This document shows positions 34,256 through 43,122 of a DNA stretch of 64,000 nt, piece by piece; position 1 is the first letter of the stretch; each line of letters opens with the position of its first letter. The stretch is from Vulcanimicrobiota bacterium. GTDB taxonomy: Bacteria > Vulcanimicrobiota > Vulcanimicrobiia > Vulcanimicrobiales > Vulcanimicrobiaceae. Made by a program: the position numbers and the translations under genes. Below the pieces are notes generated by a model. That model worked only from the letters and a program-made list of their open reading frames with translations, searched no databases and was not told where the DNA came from. The DNA is taken from contig PMSI01000003.1 of the NCBI GenBank assembly GCA_003168375.1, positions 186,001 to 250,000 of the forward strand. Reading direction: 5' to 3'.

Positions 34256-34779
34256 TCCAGGTGATTCCGACGAAGTTCGCCGAGGCGCGCGTCTTCGTTC
34301 CGGACGTGTTCGCGGACGACCGGGGGTTTTTCAAAGAGACCTGGTCCGATCCCAAGTACGCCGAGGTCGGCCTCGACAGCCGGTTCGCGCAGGACTCGTG
34401 TTCGTCGTCGAAGCGAAACGTGATTCGAGGGCTGCACTACGATTTTCGCATGGCGAAGCTCGTGCAGTGCCTGCGCGGCCGGGTGTGGGACGTCATCGTC
34501 GACCTGCGGCGCGAGTCGCCGACGTACTTGCAGTGGCAAGGGTTCGAGCTGACCGATCGCAACCACCGCCAGCTGTTCGTGCCGGCCGGCTTCGGGCACG
34601 GGTTCCTGGCGCTCGACGACGACGTCATCGTCCACTACAAGAACAGCGTGCCGTACGATCAAGCGCGCGAAGGCGCGGTGAGCTGGCGCAATCCGCGCAT
34701 CGGCGTCGAGTGGCCGCTCGCCGGCGAGCCGCACCTCTCCGCGAAGGACGCCGCCGTGCCGGAGGATTTCTTGCCGTGA
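34252..34779 (+). CDS. rmlC: dTDP-4-dehydrorhamnose 3,5-epimerase
   Basis: A 175-residue cupin of dTDP-L-rhamnose synthesis. The catalytic His lies in RGLHYDFR near residue 61, followed by KLVQCLRGRVWDVIVDLRR and the FGHGFLALDD block. Length and motif order are normal. The start is a GTG overlapping the preceding TGA. The rmlA, rmlB and rmlD partners are not in the window. Confidence 0.93.
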   Translation: MIQVIPTKFAEARVFVPDVFADDRGFFKETWSDPKYAEVGLDSRFAQDSCSSSKRNVIRGLHYDFRMAKLVQCLRGRVWDVIVDLRRESPTYLQWQGFELTDRNHRQLFVPAGFGHGFLALDDDVIVHYKNSVPYDQAREGAVSWRNPRIGVEWPLAGEPHLSAKDAAVPEDFLP

Positions 34780-35642
34780 TCGTGCGCCCGTTCGGCTCGC
34801 AGCGCCCCTACGGCTCGGACGGCCCCGACGTTCCGATCATCGGTCAGGGGACCTGGAACATCCCGGTCCGCGGCGCCGCCGCCGACGAGGCGAAACGCGC
34901 GCTGCGGCGCGGCATCGAGCTGGACATGGTCCACTTGGACACCGCGGAGATGTACGGCGACGGCGCCGCAGAGCGTCTGCTCGGCGAGGCGATTCGCGGT
35001 CTCCCGCGCGAGCAGCTCTTCATCGTCTCCAAAGTACTGCCGTCGAACGCGACCTACGACGGAACGATCCGCGCCTGCGAAGCCTCGCTCAAGCGGATGC
35101 AGCTCGACTATCTCGACTGCTACTTGCTGCACTGGCGGGGAAGCGTGCCGCTGGCCGAGACGATGGGAGCGCTCGAGAAGCTCGTCGCCGACGGGAAAAT
35201 CCGCGCGCTCGGCGTGAGCAACTTCGACGTCGCCGATCTCAAAGAAGCCCGTGCCGCGCTTCAGCGCGCGCCGATCTCGTGCAACCAAGTGCTCTATCAT
35301 CTCGGCGAACGGACGATCGAGGACCACGAGCTGGAGTTTTGCCGCACGGTCGGGATCGCGATCGTCGGCTACACGCCGTTCGGCCGCGGCGACTGGACGG
35401 ACCAGCCCGGCGCGCGCACGATCGACGAGATCGCGCAGAAGCACGGCGCGACACCGCGTCAGGTCGTCCTCGCGTTCCTCACCCGCGACCCGATCACGTT
35501 CGTCATCCCGAAGGCCTCGAAGCTCGCCCACGTTGAGGACAACGCCGGCGCGGCCGACTTCCGCCTCGACGACGCCGACATCGAAGCGATCGATCTCGCG
35601 TTTCCCGTGAGGCGGCGCCGTGGAGGCCTCCCAACTCTCTAG
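34776..35642 (+). CDS. Aldo/keto reductase
   Basis: A 288-residue NADPH-dependent oxidoreductase with a TIM-barrel. The catalytic tetrad is visible: Asp in DTAEMYG, Tyr in the same motif, Lys in IVSKVL, His in LLHWRG. The nucleotide-binding end is FVIPKASK. GTG 34776 overlaps the rmlC stop. Its 3' end overlaps queG by 23 bases. The substrate is unknown. Confidence 0.92.
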   Translation: MIVRPFGSQRPYGSDGPDVPIIGQGTWNIPVRGAAADEAKRALRRGIELDMVHLDTAEMYGDGAAERLLGEAIRGLPREQLFIVSKVLPSNATYDGTIRACEASLKRMQLDYLDCYLLHWRGSVPLAETMGALEKLVADGKIRALGVSNFDVADLKEARAALQRAPISCNQVLYHLGERTIEDHELEFCRTVGIAIVGYTPFGRGDWTDQPGARTIDEIAQKHGATPRQVVLAFLTRDPITFVIPKASKLAHVEDNAGAADFRLDDADIEAIDLAFPVRRRRGGLPTL

Positions 35643-36771
35643 CGCCGTCAAGGCGCTCGCGGCCGAGTGCGGCGCGCATGTTGTGCGCATCGCCTCCGCG
35701 CGCGCCGACTTGCCGACCCTCGAGCGGATGCGAGCGGCGCTCGCGCGCGGCGATCTCGCGACGTGGTCGTATGACGACGCCTACGCGAGCGCCGCGAGCG
35801 ATCCGCAGACGCTGCTGCCGGGCGCGCGCAGCGTCGTTTGCATCGCCGTCGCGTACGCGACGGCGGTTCCGCGCGAGCGCCGTGGGCGCGGGCGCGTCTC
35901 CGCGTACGCCTGGTCGCGCGACTATCACCGCCGGATGCAAGCGCTGCTGCGCGAAATCGCGGCACGTATCGACGCGTTGGCCGGGGAGCCTGCGACGCGC
36001 GTTGCGTGCGACACGGCGCCCATCGCCGAGCGCGCGTTCGCGGCGCGCGCCGGACTCGGATGGATCGGAAAGCACACCAGCTTGATCGTCCACGGTCTCG
36101 GCTCGGCGGTGTTCCTGGGCGAGATCGCGACGACGCTCGAGCTCGAGCCCGATCCGCCGCTGCGCACCTCGTGCGGAGCGTGCCGCGCCTGCGTCGACGT
36201 CTGCCCGACCGGCGCGCTGCGCGGCGACCGCACGATGGACGCGACGCGCTGCATCAGCGACCTGACCCAGCGCCGGGACGCGATTCCGCCGGCGCTGCGC
36301 CCGCTGGTCGGGACCTGGGTCTGGGGCTGCGATCTGTGCAACGACGCCTGTCCGCCGAGCCGCGCGGCCGGCCGCACCGGAGATCCGGCCTTCGCTCCGC
36401 TCGCGGAGGAGACGGCGGAACCCGACCTCCAGGCCCTCCTCCGCCTGCGCGGCCGCGCGTTCGCGCGGGTCCGCGAGACGGCGATGGGCTGGCGCGGTGC
36501 CACCGTGCTGCGCCGCAACGCGGCCGTGGCGCTGGGCAACGGCCTCGATCGCGCCGACGTGCCGGCGCTCGCCGAGGCGCTCGGCGGCGATTCGAGCCCG
36601 CTCGTACGGGGACACGCCGCCTGGGCGCTCGGACGGATCGGCTCGCCGCAGGCATACGCTGCGCTGCGCGGCGCGGCCGCGCAAGAGCCCGATCGCACGG
36701 TGGCGAGCGAGATCGCGCTCGCGCTGGAACCCGGCGCCCTCGATGCGGCGTTGTGCGTGCAAAGGACTTGA
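35620..36771 (+). CDS. queG: Epoxyqueuosine reductase
   Basis: A 383-residue cobalamin-dependent enzyme of the last step of queuosine synthesis in tRNA. The catalytic Asp region CDTAPIAERAFA and GLGWIGKHT are present. The two [4Fe-4S] motifs follow (CGACRACVDVCPTGAL and CDLCNDACPP). The C-terminal 100 residues are HEAT-like repeats (RRNAAVALGNG, VRGHAAWALGRIGS), typical of QueG. The start is GTG 35620. Confidence 0.94.
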   Translation: MEASQLSSAVKALAAECGAHVVRIASARADLPTLERMRAALARGDLATWSYDDAYASAASDPQTLLPGARSVVCIAVAYATAVPRERRGRGRVSAYAWSRDYHRRMQALLREIAARIDALAGEPATRVACDTAPIAERAFAARAGLGWIGKHTSLIVHGLGSAVFLGEIATTLELEPDPPLRTSCGACRACVDVCPTGALRGDRTMDATRCISDLTQRRDAIPPALRPLVGTWVWGCDLCNDACPPSRAAGRTGDPAFAPLAEETAEPDLQALLRLRGRAFARVRETAMGWRGATVLRRNAAVALGNGLDRADVPALAEALGGDSSPLVRGHAAWALGRIGSPQAYAALRGAAAQEPDRTVASEIALALEPGALDAALCVQRT

Positions 36772-37409
36772 TGATGATTCGTCGTTCGTTTGCATTGCTC
36801 GCCGCCGTCGCGTCCGTCGCGGTCGCGGCGCCGTCGCTCCCAGCCTGGGCCCAGGATGACCTGTACGCGCGCATGCAGCGCGTCAACACCGGGCTGAACT
36901 CCTATCAGTCCGACGTCAGCGTGCACGTCGAGATGCATACGATCCCGTTCCTCAACCAGACCTTCGAGGGGAAGGCGTACTACAAGAAGCCCGACAAGGC
37001 GGCGGTCCAGTTCAACACCGTCCCGGTGCTCGCGGGCCTGCTGAAGAAGGTCGTCGGGCAGATGGAGACGCCGTCGGACTGGCCCAAGCTGTACGAGGTG
37101 ACGAAGACCGCGGACGACGGGTCGGTCGCAGCGTTCAAGCTCGTGCGCAAGAAGAACGGCCGCATCGACCATGTCGACGTGAAAGTCGACGACAAGACCG
37201 CGACCGTCAGCGAGATGACCTACTTCTACAAGGAGGACGGCGGGACGGTCCGGTTCGTGAACCAGTACGACCAGATCTCCGGTAACTTCGTCTTGAAGGC
37301 ACAGACCGGCAAGGTGGACATCCCTCACTACAACGCCGATCTCAACACGACGTTCGCGAACTACAAGCTCAACGTCCCGGTCGACGACAAGGTCTTCCAG
37401 GACAGCTGA
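36771..37409 (+). CDS. LolA-like secreted lipoprotein-carrier protein
   Basis: A 212-residue exported protein. A signal peptide (MIRRSFALLAAVASVAVAAP) precedes a beta-rich domain resembling the LolA/LolB or outer-membrane lipoprotein-sorting fold (LYARMQRVNTGLNSYQSDV, EMTYFYKEDGGTVRFVNQ). ATG 36771 follows GGAC at good spacing and shares its A with the queG stop. A role in moving lipids or lipoproteins across the periplasm is inferred from the fold only. Confidence 0.72.
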   Translation: MMIRRSFALLAAVASVAVAAPSLPAWAQDDLYARMQRVNTGLNSYQSDVSVHVEMHTIPFLNQTFEGKAYYKKPDKAAVQFNTVPVLAGLLKKVVGQMETPSDWPKLYEVTKTADDGSVAAFKLVRKKNGRIDHVDVKVDDKTATVSEMTYFYKEDGGTVRFVNQYDQISGNFVLKAQTGKVDIPHYNADLNTTFANYKLNVPVDDKVFQDS

Positions 37410-37433
37410 CCCGCCCGGCGGAAGAAGCGCGGC

Positions 37434-38447
37434 GTGATCGATCTCATCGAGACCGTGGCGGAGCCGCTGGTCGACGCCTTCCGGCGGCCGATCACGTACC
37501 TGCGCGTCTCGGTGACCGACCGCTGCAACCTGCGCTGCGTCTACTGCATGCCGGAAGCCGGGCTGCCGTGGATCGCGAAGCCCGACATCCTGACCTTCGA
37601 GGAGATCACGGCGATCGTCGGCGCCGCCGCGAGCATCGGCGTGCGCAGCATCCGCTTGACCGGCGGCGAGCCGCTGATCCGCCGCGATCTCGAGCGGCTG
37701 GTCGCGATGATCGCGGCCGTCCCCGGCATCGACGACATCGCGCTCTCGACGAACGGGCTGCTGCTCGAAGCGCAGGCACCGGCTCTGGCCGCCGCCGGGC
37801 TGCGGCGCGTGAACGTCTCGCTCGACACGCTGCACGCGGACCGCTTCACCGCGATCGCGCGCCGGCCTGGACTCGACCGCGTCCTGGCGGGGATCGACGC
37901 CGCGGTCGCCCATGGGCTCACGCCGGTGAAGATCAACTGCGTGGTGATGCGCGGCGCGAACGACGATGAGATCGAGGCGTTCGCCGCGCTGACGCGCGAG
38001 CGCGCCGTGCACATCCGCTTCATCGAAGTGATGCCCGTCGTCGAGAACGTCGAGATGCAGCGCGACGCGTGGGTCTCATCCGACGAGGTCCTGGCGCGCA
38101 TGAACGTGCTCGGCGAGCTACGCCCGGTTCCGAACCCGCACGGAAACGGTCCGGCGCGGACTTTCGCGTATGACGGGGCACCCGGCACGGTCGGCGTGAT
38201 ATCGCCGCTCGCCCACGACTACTGCGAGACCTGCAACCGCGTGCGCCTCTCTGCCGACGGCCACCTCAAGCTGTGCCTGTTCGGCGACAACCACATCGAC
38301 CTGCGCACGCCGCTGCGCACCGGCGGCGGCGAGGAGGCGATCGTCGAGATCCTGCGCGCCTCGATGCACGTCAAGCCCGAGCGCCATTTCCTCGACCTCG
38401 GCCAAACCGCATCCGCCATGCGAGCCTTCAGCGAAATCGGCGGCTAA
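37434..38447 (+). CDS. moaA: GTP 3',8-cyclase MoaA
   Basis: A 337-residue radical-SAM enzyme starting molybdopterin synthesis from GTP. The N-terminal cluster motif CNLRCVYC follows RVSVTDR, with LTGGEPLIRR near 76. The C-terminal second cluster lies in CETCNRVRLSADGHLKLC, and the protein ends in GG as the family requires. It starts at GTG with GGAAG upstream. moaC is not nearby. Confidence 0.95.
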   Translation: MIDLIETVAEPLVDAFRRPITYLRVSVTDRCNLRCVYCMPEAGLPWIAKPDILTFEEITAIVGAAASIGVRSIRLTGGEPLIRRDLERLVAMIAAVPGIDDIALSTNGLLLEAQAPALAAAGLRRVNVSLDTLHADRFTAIARRPGLDRVLAGIDAAVAHGLTPVKINCVVMRGANDDEIEAFAALTRERAVHIRFIEVMPVVENVEMQRDAWVSSDEVLARMNVLGELRPVPNPHGNGPARTFAYDGAPGTVGVISPLAHDYCETCNRVRLSADGHLKLCLFGDNHIDLRTPLRTGGGEEAIVEILRASMHVKPERHFLDLGQTASAMRAFSEIGG

Positions 38448-38480
38448 CCTCCGCGGCCAGCCACCATCGTGACTACGCCG

Positions 38481-38969
38481 CTACTCGATGGATTTGCGGA
38501 AGAACGCCAGCATCCGGCCCTGTTCGGGCATGATGCGGAACTCTTCGAAGCCCCATGACTTCGCTTGCGCGATCCCGCGGTTGTCACCCATGTGTACCAG
38601 GAACGTCAGCGTCTTGATCGCGCGCTTGCGCGCGATGTTCTGCACGTCGGTGATCAGCTGCGTCGCGACGCCGTGCGGGGCGTCGCCGCGCGTGCGCAGC
38701 GCCTCGACCATCGCGACGTCGACGCCGTTCGCCGCTTCTGAATCGGCATAGCCCGGCGGAAAGCGGAAGACGAGCTGGACGATGCCGAGCAGACCCGACG
38801 CATCCTCCGCGACGAGCACGAGGCGCCGCCCGGCCTGCTGCTCCGCGAGCCATTTTTGCACGCGCGCGAGCCACGGTTCGCCGGTGGGCGTAGGGCCGGC
38901 GACGACGCCGTCGGCGACAAGCCGGTCGGCGTCTCGCGGTAACGCGTAACGGATGAAGACCCGGCTCAC
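38481..38969 (-). CDS. GNAT-family N-acetyltransferase
   Basis: A 162-residue acetyltransferase. The beta-strand entry VFIRYALPRDADRL and the acetyl-CoA region (VDVAMVEALRTRGDAPHGVATQLI, then KTLTFLVHMGDNRGIAQAKSWGFEE) fit the GNAT fold. The GTG at 38969 is chosen because homology begins there; a longer frame runs to 39062 into the divergent cytochrome gene. No strong ribosome site is seen. The substrate is unknown. Confidence 0.78.
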   Translation of the reverse strand: MSRVFIRYALPRDADRLVADGVVAGPTPTGEPWLARVQKWLAEQQAGRRLVLVAEDASGLLGIVQLVFRFPPGYADSEAANGVDVAMVEALRTRGDAPHGVATQLITDVQNIARKRAIKTLTFLVHMGDNRGIAQAKSWGFEEFRIMPEQGRMLAFFRKSIE

Positions 38970-39060
38970 GCCGTTCGTGTACGGACAGAGAAGATGGAAC
39001 TCCCGTCGCGAATGAAGGAAACGTCGACTGGGTACCGTCCCAGCGCCCGAGAGGAGTTCC

Positions 39061-39474
39061 ATGCATTCGAAGCCGTTCGCGTTCCTGGCCGCAGGAGCGA
39101 TCGCCGCGCTGATCGCGACCGGATGTGCGAAAGGGAGCGATCAGTCGACGACCAGCACGACCACGACGACCGGCAGCGCAGCCCCCGCCGCGGCGTCGAC
39201 GACCTCGGCCTCTTCGGTCACCGCGACGAGCGGCGGGCAGGGCGATGCGGCGCACGGAAAGGCGATCTTTTCGGCGAACTGTGCCGGCTGCCACGGCGCG
39301 AACGGCGTGGGCGGCGGCATCGGACCGACGCTGAAGAACGAGAAGAGTCGCAAGAACCTCGTCCAGGCGATCGTGTGGATCAAGAACCCGCAGCCGCCGA
39401 TGCCGAAGCTCTATCCGGCCACGCTGAACGAGCAAGACGTCAACGACGTCGCCGCCTACGTCCAGACCCTCTAG
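39061..39474 (+). CDS. Cytochrome c lipoprotein
   Basis: A 137-residue lipid-anchored electron carrier. The lipobox IATGC places the anchor Cys near residue 21, followed by a Thr/Ser-rich linker of about 35 residues and a class I cytochrome c domain with heme motif CAGCH. The axial Met is probably in QPPMPKL near residue 117. AGAGGAG precedes the ATG. It may feed electrons to a terminal oxidase or an oxidoreductase outside the window. Confidence 0.88.
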   Translation: MHSKPFAFLAAGAIAALIATGCAKGSDQSTTSTTTTTGSAAPAAASTTSASSVTATSGGQGDAAHGKAIFSANCAGCHGANGVGGGIGPTLKNEKSRKNLVQAIVWIKNPQPPMPKLYPATLNEQDVNDVAAYVQTL

Positions 39475-39534
39475 CGCTCCGGAGCGGCCGCCGCACAAAG
39501 GTAGTTGAGCGCGCTCCCAGGGAAACGCGCTCAG

Positions 39535-40968
39535 ATGGCCCGGGCGGTTTTCGCTTTTTCGAGGGATCTTCGCCTGAGCGATCATGCCGGGCTCGCCGCG
39601 GCGGCACGCCATGGCGACGTCGTTGCGGTGCACGTCGTCGACCCGGTCTCGGCGACGCGCTTGCGCCGTTCCCCGCGGCGGGCGGCATACTACTGCGCCG
39701 CCGTCGCGTCGCTCGACGCGGCGCTGCGCGAGCGCGGCAGCCGGCTGATCGTGCGGCGCGGAAACCCCGGCCCAGTGCTCCGGGCGCTGGCCCGCGCGGT
39801 CGGGGCCGGGGTGATCGGCTGGAGCTGCGGCTACGACGCGAAGAGCCTGCGCCGCGACCGCGACCTCCAGTCGGCTCTGGAAGAAGCTGGTTTACGGGCA
39901 CTGCCCGTGCACGACGCTCCGGCGGTACCGCCGGAGGACTCCGCCGCCGGCCACCGCGGGGGCGACGGCTACCGCGCCTTCGTGCCGTACCACGCGCTGT
40001 GGCGAACGCTGCTCCCGCCGGGCGATGCCGGGAGCGCCACGTTCGCGCCGGTCGAGATCGCGAGCGAACCGCTCCCGATCCCGGAGGAGTTCGGCTCGCA
40101 GCTGGCCCCCGACGAACCGGTGGGCGAGACGGCCGCGCGGGCGAAGCTGACGGCGTTTCTCGCCGGGCCCGCGCTGCAGTACGGGGTGGCGCGCAACGTC
40201 CCGGCGGCGGGTGAGACGTCGCGGCTCGCCGCGGCGCTTTCGTTCGGGACGATCGCCGCGCGGGAGGTCGTTCGCGCGACCTGTTACCGCAACACCGACC
40301 CGTTCTTGCTGGTCGAGGAGCGGACGTCGCTCAAGCTCTACCTGCGCTCGTTGGCGCAGCGCGATTTCTTTCTGCAGCTGGCGTGGTACAACGAATCGCT
40401 GGCGGAGGAGCCGCTCCAGTCGAAGATGCGCGGCTTCGGGTTCGCGCGGACGCACCAGCATCTCGACGCGTGGCGCAGCGGGCGCACGGGGTACCCGCTG
40501 ATCGATGCCGGGATCCGCGAGCTGCGCGCGACCGGCTGGATGCACCCACGCGTGCGTGCGATCGCCGCGTCGTTCCTCTGCTTCGACCTCGGCATCGACT
40601 GGCGCGTCGGCCGCGACGAATGGGATCACTACCTGACCGAAGACGAGCCCGCCCTCGCCGCCGGCAACTGGCAGTGGGTCGCCGGGGTCGGCGCCGACCT
40701 GGCGGCCTACCCGCGGATCTACAACCCGCTGAAGCAGGCGCGCCGGTTCGACCCCGCCGCGGCGTACGTGCGGCGCTGGCTGCCCGAGCTCGCCGCCCTC
40801 CCGGACGCCGCGATCCTCGACCCGGTCCTCGGGCGCCGCCAGCGCCAGATGCAGCTGCCGCTCTTCGGCGGGCTCTCCTATCCGGAGCCCGTCGTCGACC
40901 ACGAAACCGTCGCCCGGGCGTTCCTCGAGCGATACGCCCGCGAGGTCCGTGCCGCCGCACCCTCCTAG
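39535..40968 (+). CDS. phr: Deoxyribodipyrimidine photolyase (cryptochrome/photolyase family)
   Basis: A 477-residue FAD enzyme that reverses UV-induced pyrimidine dimers using blue light. The N-terminal alpha/beta antenna domain opens with FSRDLRLSDH. The C-terminal FAD domain has TGYPLIDAGIRELRATGWMHPR and WQWVAGVGADLAAYPRIYNP. Length and order fit class I CPD photolyases; a cryptochrome role cannot be excluded. ATG 39535 follows GGGAAA. Confidence 0.92.
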   Translation: MARAVFAFSRDLRLSDHAGLAAAARHGDVVAVHVVDPVSATRLRRSPRRAAYYCAAVASLDAALRERGSRLIVRRGNPGPVLRALARAVGAGVIGWSCGYDAKSLRRDRDLQSALEEAGLRALPVHDAPAVPPEDSAAGHRGGDGYRAFVPYHALWRTLLPPGDAGSATFAPVEIASEPLPIPEEFGSQLAPDEPVGETAARAKLTAFLAGPALQYGVARNVPAAGETSRLAAALSFGTIAAREVVRATCYRNTDPFLLVEERTSLKLYLRSLAQRDFFLQLAWYNESLAEEPLQSKMRGFGFARTHQHLDAWRSGRTGYPLIDAGIRELRATGWMHPRVRAIAASFLCFDLGIDWRVGRDEWDHYLTEDEPALAAGNWQWVAGVGADLAAYPRIYNPLKQARRFDPAAAYVRRWLPELAALPDAAILDPVLGRRQRQMQLPLFGGLSYPEPVVDHETVARAFLERYAREVRAAAPS

Positions 40969-40993
40969 AGAATTCCGAGGCCGACGGGTCGCG

Positions 40994-42454
40994 ATGATCG
41001 AAAAACTGCTCATGAGCGATCAGCCCATCGCGTCCCACGACAGCGGCACCCCGGAGAACCTCCTCAAATTCATGATGACGGGCTGGGCGACGCCGCCCGG
41101 CACGCCGGCGAGCCCGGTCGAGGGAGCCGAGCGCTTCGCCGCCCGCCGCGACGCGCTCTCGCGCGCATTCCCGGGGGAGACGATCATCGTGCCGACCGGC
41201 TACGAAAAAGTGCGGGCGAACGACACCGCATATCGCTTCCGGCCCGGGACCGAATTCTATTATCTGACCGGCAACATCGAGCCGGGCAACGTCCTGGTGT
41301 TCGTCGCCGACGGCGAGCGGCACGCGGCGACGCTCTATTGCGAACCCAACCCGGGCAAGACCGACAAGACGTTCTTCACGGACCGGATGAAGGGTGAGCT
41401 CTGGGTCGGGCCGCGGCTCGGGCTCCCGCAGACCGCGCAACGGTACGGCGTCCCGACCAAACCGCTCGGCGCGCTCGCCGACGACCTCACCGCGCTCGGG
41501 CGCGGTCCGTTTCGCGCGCTGCGCAGCACCGATCCGCTCCTCGACGCGACGCTCCCGGCGCAGGCCGACCGCGACGCCGAGCTCGCAACTGCGCTCTCGG
41601 AGATGCGCCTGATCAAGGACGAGCTCGAGGTTCGCGAGCTGCGCCGCGCCGTCGAGGCGACGCACCACGCGTTCGACGACGTGGTGCGCGCGCTCCCAGC
41701 CGCCGAGACCGAGCGTACCGTGGAAGGCGTGTTCAACCTGCGCGCACGGGTCGATGGCAACGACACGGGCTACAACACGATCGCCGCGAGCGGTCCGAAC
41801 GCGTGCACGCTGCACTGGACGCGCAACGATCGGCGCATCGGCGAGAACGAGCTGCTGCTGCTCGACGCGGGCGTCGAAGCGGAGACGCTCTACACGGCGG
41901 ACATCACGCGCACGCTGCCGATCTCCGGCCGCTTCACACCGGAGCAGCGCGCGATCTACGAGCTCGTCTACGCGGCGCAGGAGGCCGCGCTCGCGAAGTG
42001 CGCGCCCGGAAACGATTTCCTCGATCCGAACCGCGCTGCGATGGCGGTACTGGCGCACGGCCTCGAGCGGCTCGGGATCCTGGGTTCGGCCGAAGAAGCA
42101 CTGCGCGACGAGAATCTGTTCTACAAGCGCTACTCGCTGCACAACGTCAGCCACATGCTCGGCCTGGACGTGCACGACTGCGCGGCGGCGCGCGCCGAGA
42201 CGTACAAATTCGGCACGCTCGCGGCGGGGATGGTGCTGACCGTCGAGCCGGGACTCTATTTCCAGCTCGACGATCTCACCGTGCCGGCCCGCTACCGCGG
42301 GATCGGGGTTCGCATCGAAGACGACGTGCTGATCACGCAGACCGGCGTCGACAACCTCTCCGCCGCGATCCCGCGCGAGCCCGACGCCGTCGAAGCATGG
42401 GTCAGCTCTGCCCTTGAGGCGCGGCCGGCAGGCGTGCATCGACCCAGTCGCTGA
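40994..42454 (+). CDS. pepP: Xaa-Pro aminopeptidase (aminopeptidase P)
   Basis: A 486-residue metallopeptidase removing N-terminal residues before proline. The N-terminal AMP_N domain (AARRDALSRAFPGETIIVP) precedes the pita-bread domain. Dinuclear metal ligands are visible: Asp in LLLDAGVE, Asp in TADITRT, His in VSHMLGLDVHD, Glu in TVEPGLYF and Glu in VRIEDDVLI. ATG 40994 is chosen over upstream alternatives that overlap the photolyase end. Its 3' end overlaps the convergent gene by 53 bases. Confidence 0.93.
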   Translation: MIEKLLMSDQPIASHDSGTPENLLKFMMTGWATPPGTPASPVEGAERFAARRDALSRAFPGETIIVPTGYEKVRANDTAYRFRPGTEFYYLTGNIEPGNVLVFVADGERHAATLYCEPNPGKTDKTFFTDRMKGELWVGPRLGLPQTAQRYGVPTKPLGALADDLTALGRGPFRALRSTDPLLDATLPAQADRDAELATALSEMRLIKDELEVRELRRAVEATHHAFDDVVRALPAAETERTVEGVFNLRARVDGNDTGYNTIAASGPNACTLHWTRNDRRIGENELLLLDAGVEAETLYTADITRTLPISGRFTPEQRAIYELVYAAQEAALAKCAPGNDFLDPNRAAMAVLAHGLERLGILGSAEEALRDENLFYKRYSLHNVSHMLGLDVHDCAAARAETYKFGTLAAGMVLTVEPGLYFQLDDLTVPARYRGIGVRIEDDVLITQTGVDNLSAAIPREPDAVEAWVSSALEARPAGVHRPSR

Positions 42455-43049
42455 CGATCGGGACGTCGACGTCTTCACCCTGCCAGACCTTCACCGCGTA
42501 GACGATGCTCGCCACGATCCAGATCGGGAAGATAAACGTCAGCAGCGGCCAAAGGCTGAAGCCGAGGATCGGGATCGCGGCAGCGGACGTCAGGAACGCG
42601 GTGAACCCGGCCATGCCGAGATTGAACCCGAGGGCCTGCCAGGCTTGGCGCTTCACGAGGCGCGACGACTTGCCGTCGAGCAGCGCGATCATCGCCAGCG
42701 GCCAGCAGGCGGGGAGATAGCTCAGCGCCAGGACGGCGCGCGTCTCCGGCCGCACGGCGAGCGCGGCGACGCGCCGAACCCTGGGCGGAGCCGCCGGCCC
42801 CGGGGCCGGTTCCGGCTGGGGATGCGGCGCCTCGGAATACGATGCCTGGTGCGGCTGCTCGGAGTAGGATCCGTACGATGGCCCCACGCCGCCGTTGATC
42901 ATGTTGGTCTGGCGCGCCGCGTCGATCCGCGCCGCCATGACGCAACTGGGGCAGTCGCCGTTCTCATTGCGGCAGCTCGCGCACAGCGGCTTTTTGCAGC
43001 CTCGGCACGGAGCGATGGACGGAACGGCGTTGTGAAAGAAACAATCCAT
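42402..43049 (-). CDS. Zinc-finger membrane protein, DUF4870-like
   Basis: A 215-residue protein. The N-terminus is a cysteine-rich zinc module (Cys3, His6, Cys15, Cys18, Cys23, Cys26, Cys33, Cys36). A Pro/Ser/His linker follows, then three hydrophobic segments (YLPACWPLAMIALLD, FNLGMAGFTAFLTSAAAIPIL, FSLWPLLTFIFPIWIV) with the RQAWQALGFN motif of small DUF4870-like membrane proteins. ATG 43049 is chosen because the zinc module begins there. Function is unknown. Confidence 0.75.
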   Translation of the reverse strand: MDCFFHNAVPSIAPCRGCKKPLCASCRNENGDCPSCVMAARIDAARQTNMINGGVGPSYGSYSEQPHQASYSEAPHPQPEPAPGPAAPPRVRRVAALAVRPETRAVLALSYLPACWPLAMIALLDGKSSRLVKRQAWQALGFNLGMAGFTAFLTSAAAIPILGFSLWPLLTFIFPIWIVASIVYAVKVWQGEDVDVPIVSDWVDARLPAAPQGQS

Positions 43050-43122
43050 TGATTTGTATGACCACCTCGCGGTTGGTGAACTCGCACCCAAGGTACTGTG
43101 GAGCCGCGGCGAAGGTTTCGTG

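Noticed and set aside
35925-38012. Very long minus-strand open frame opposite queG, the LolA-like gene and moaA
   Set aside because: It is an antisense shadow caused by high GC at the third codon position. The plus-strand genes have complete catalytic motifs and the antisense product has none.
40331-42478. Long minus-strand open frame opposite photolyase and aminopeptidase P
   Set aside because: Arg/Ala-rich antisense shadow without recognisable domains. It overlaps two well-supported genes.
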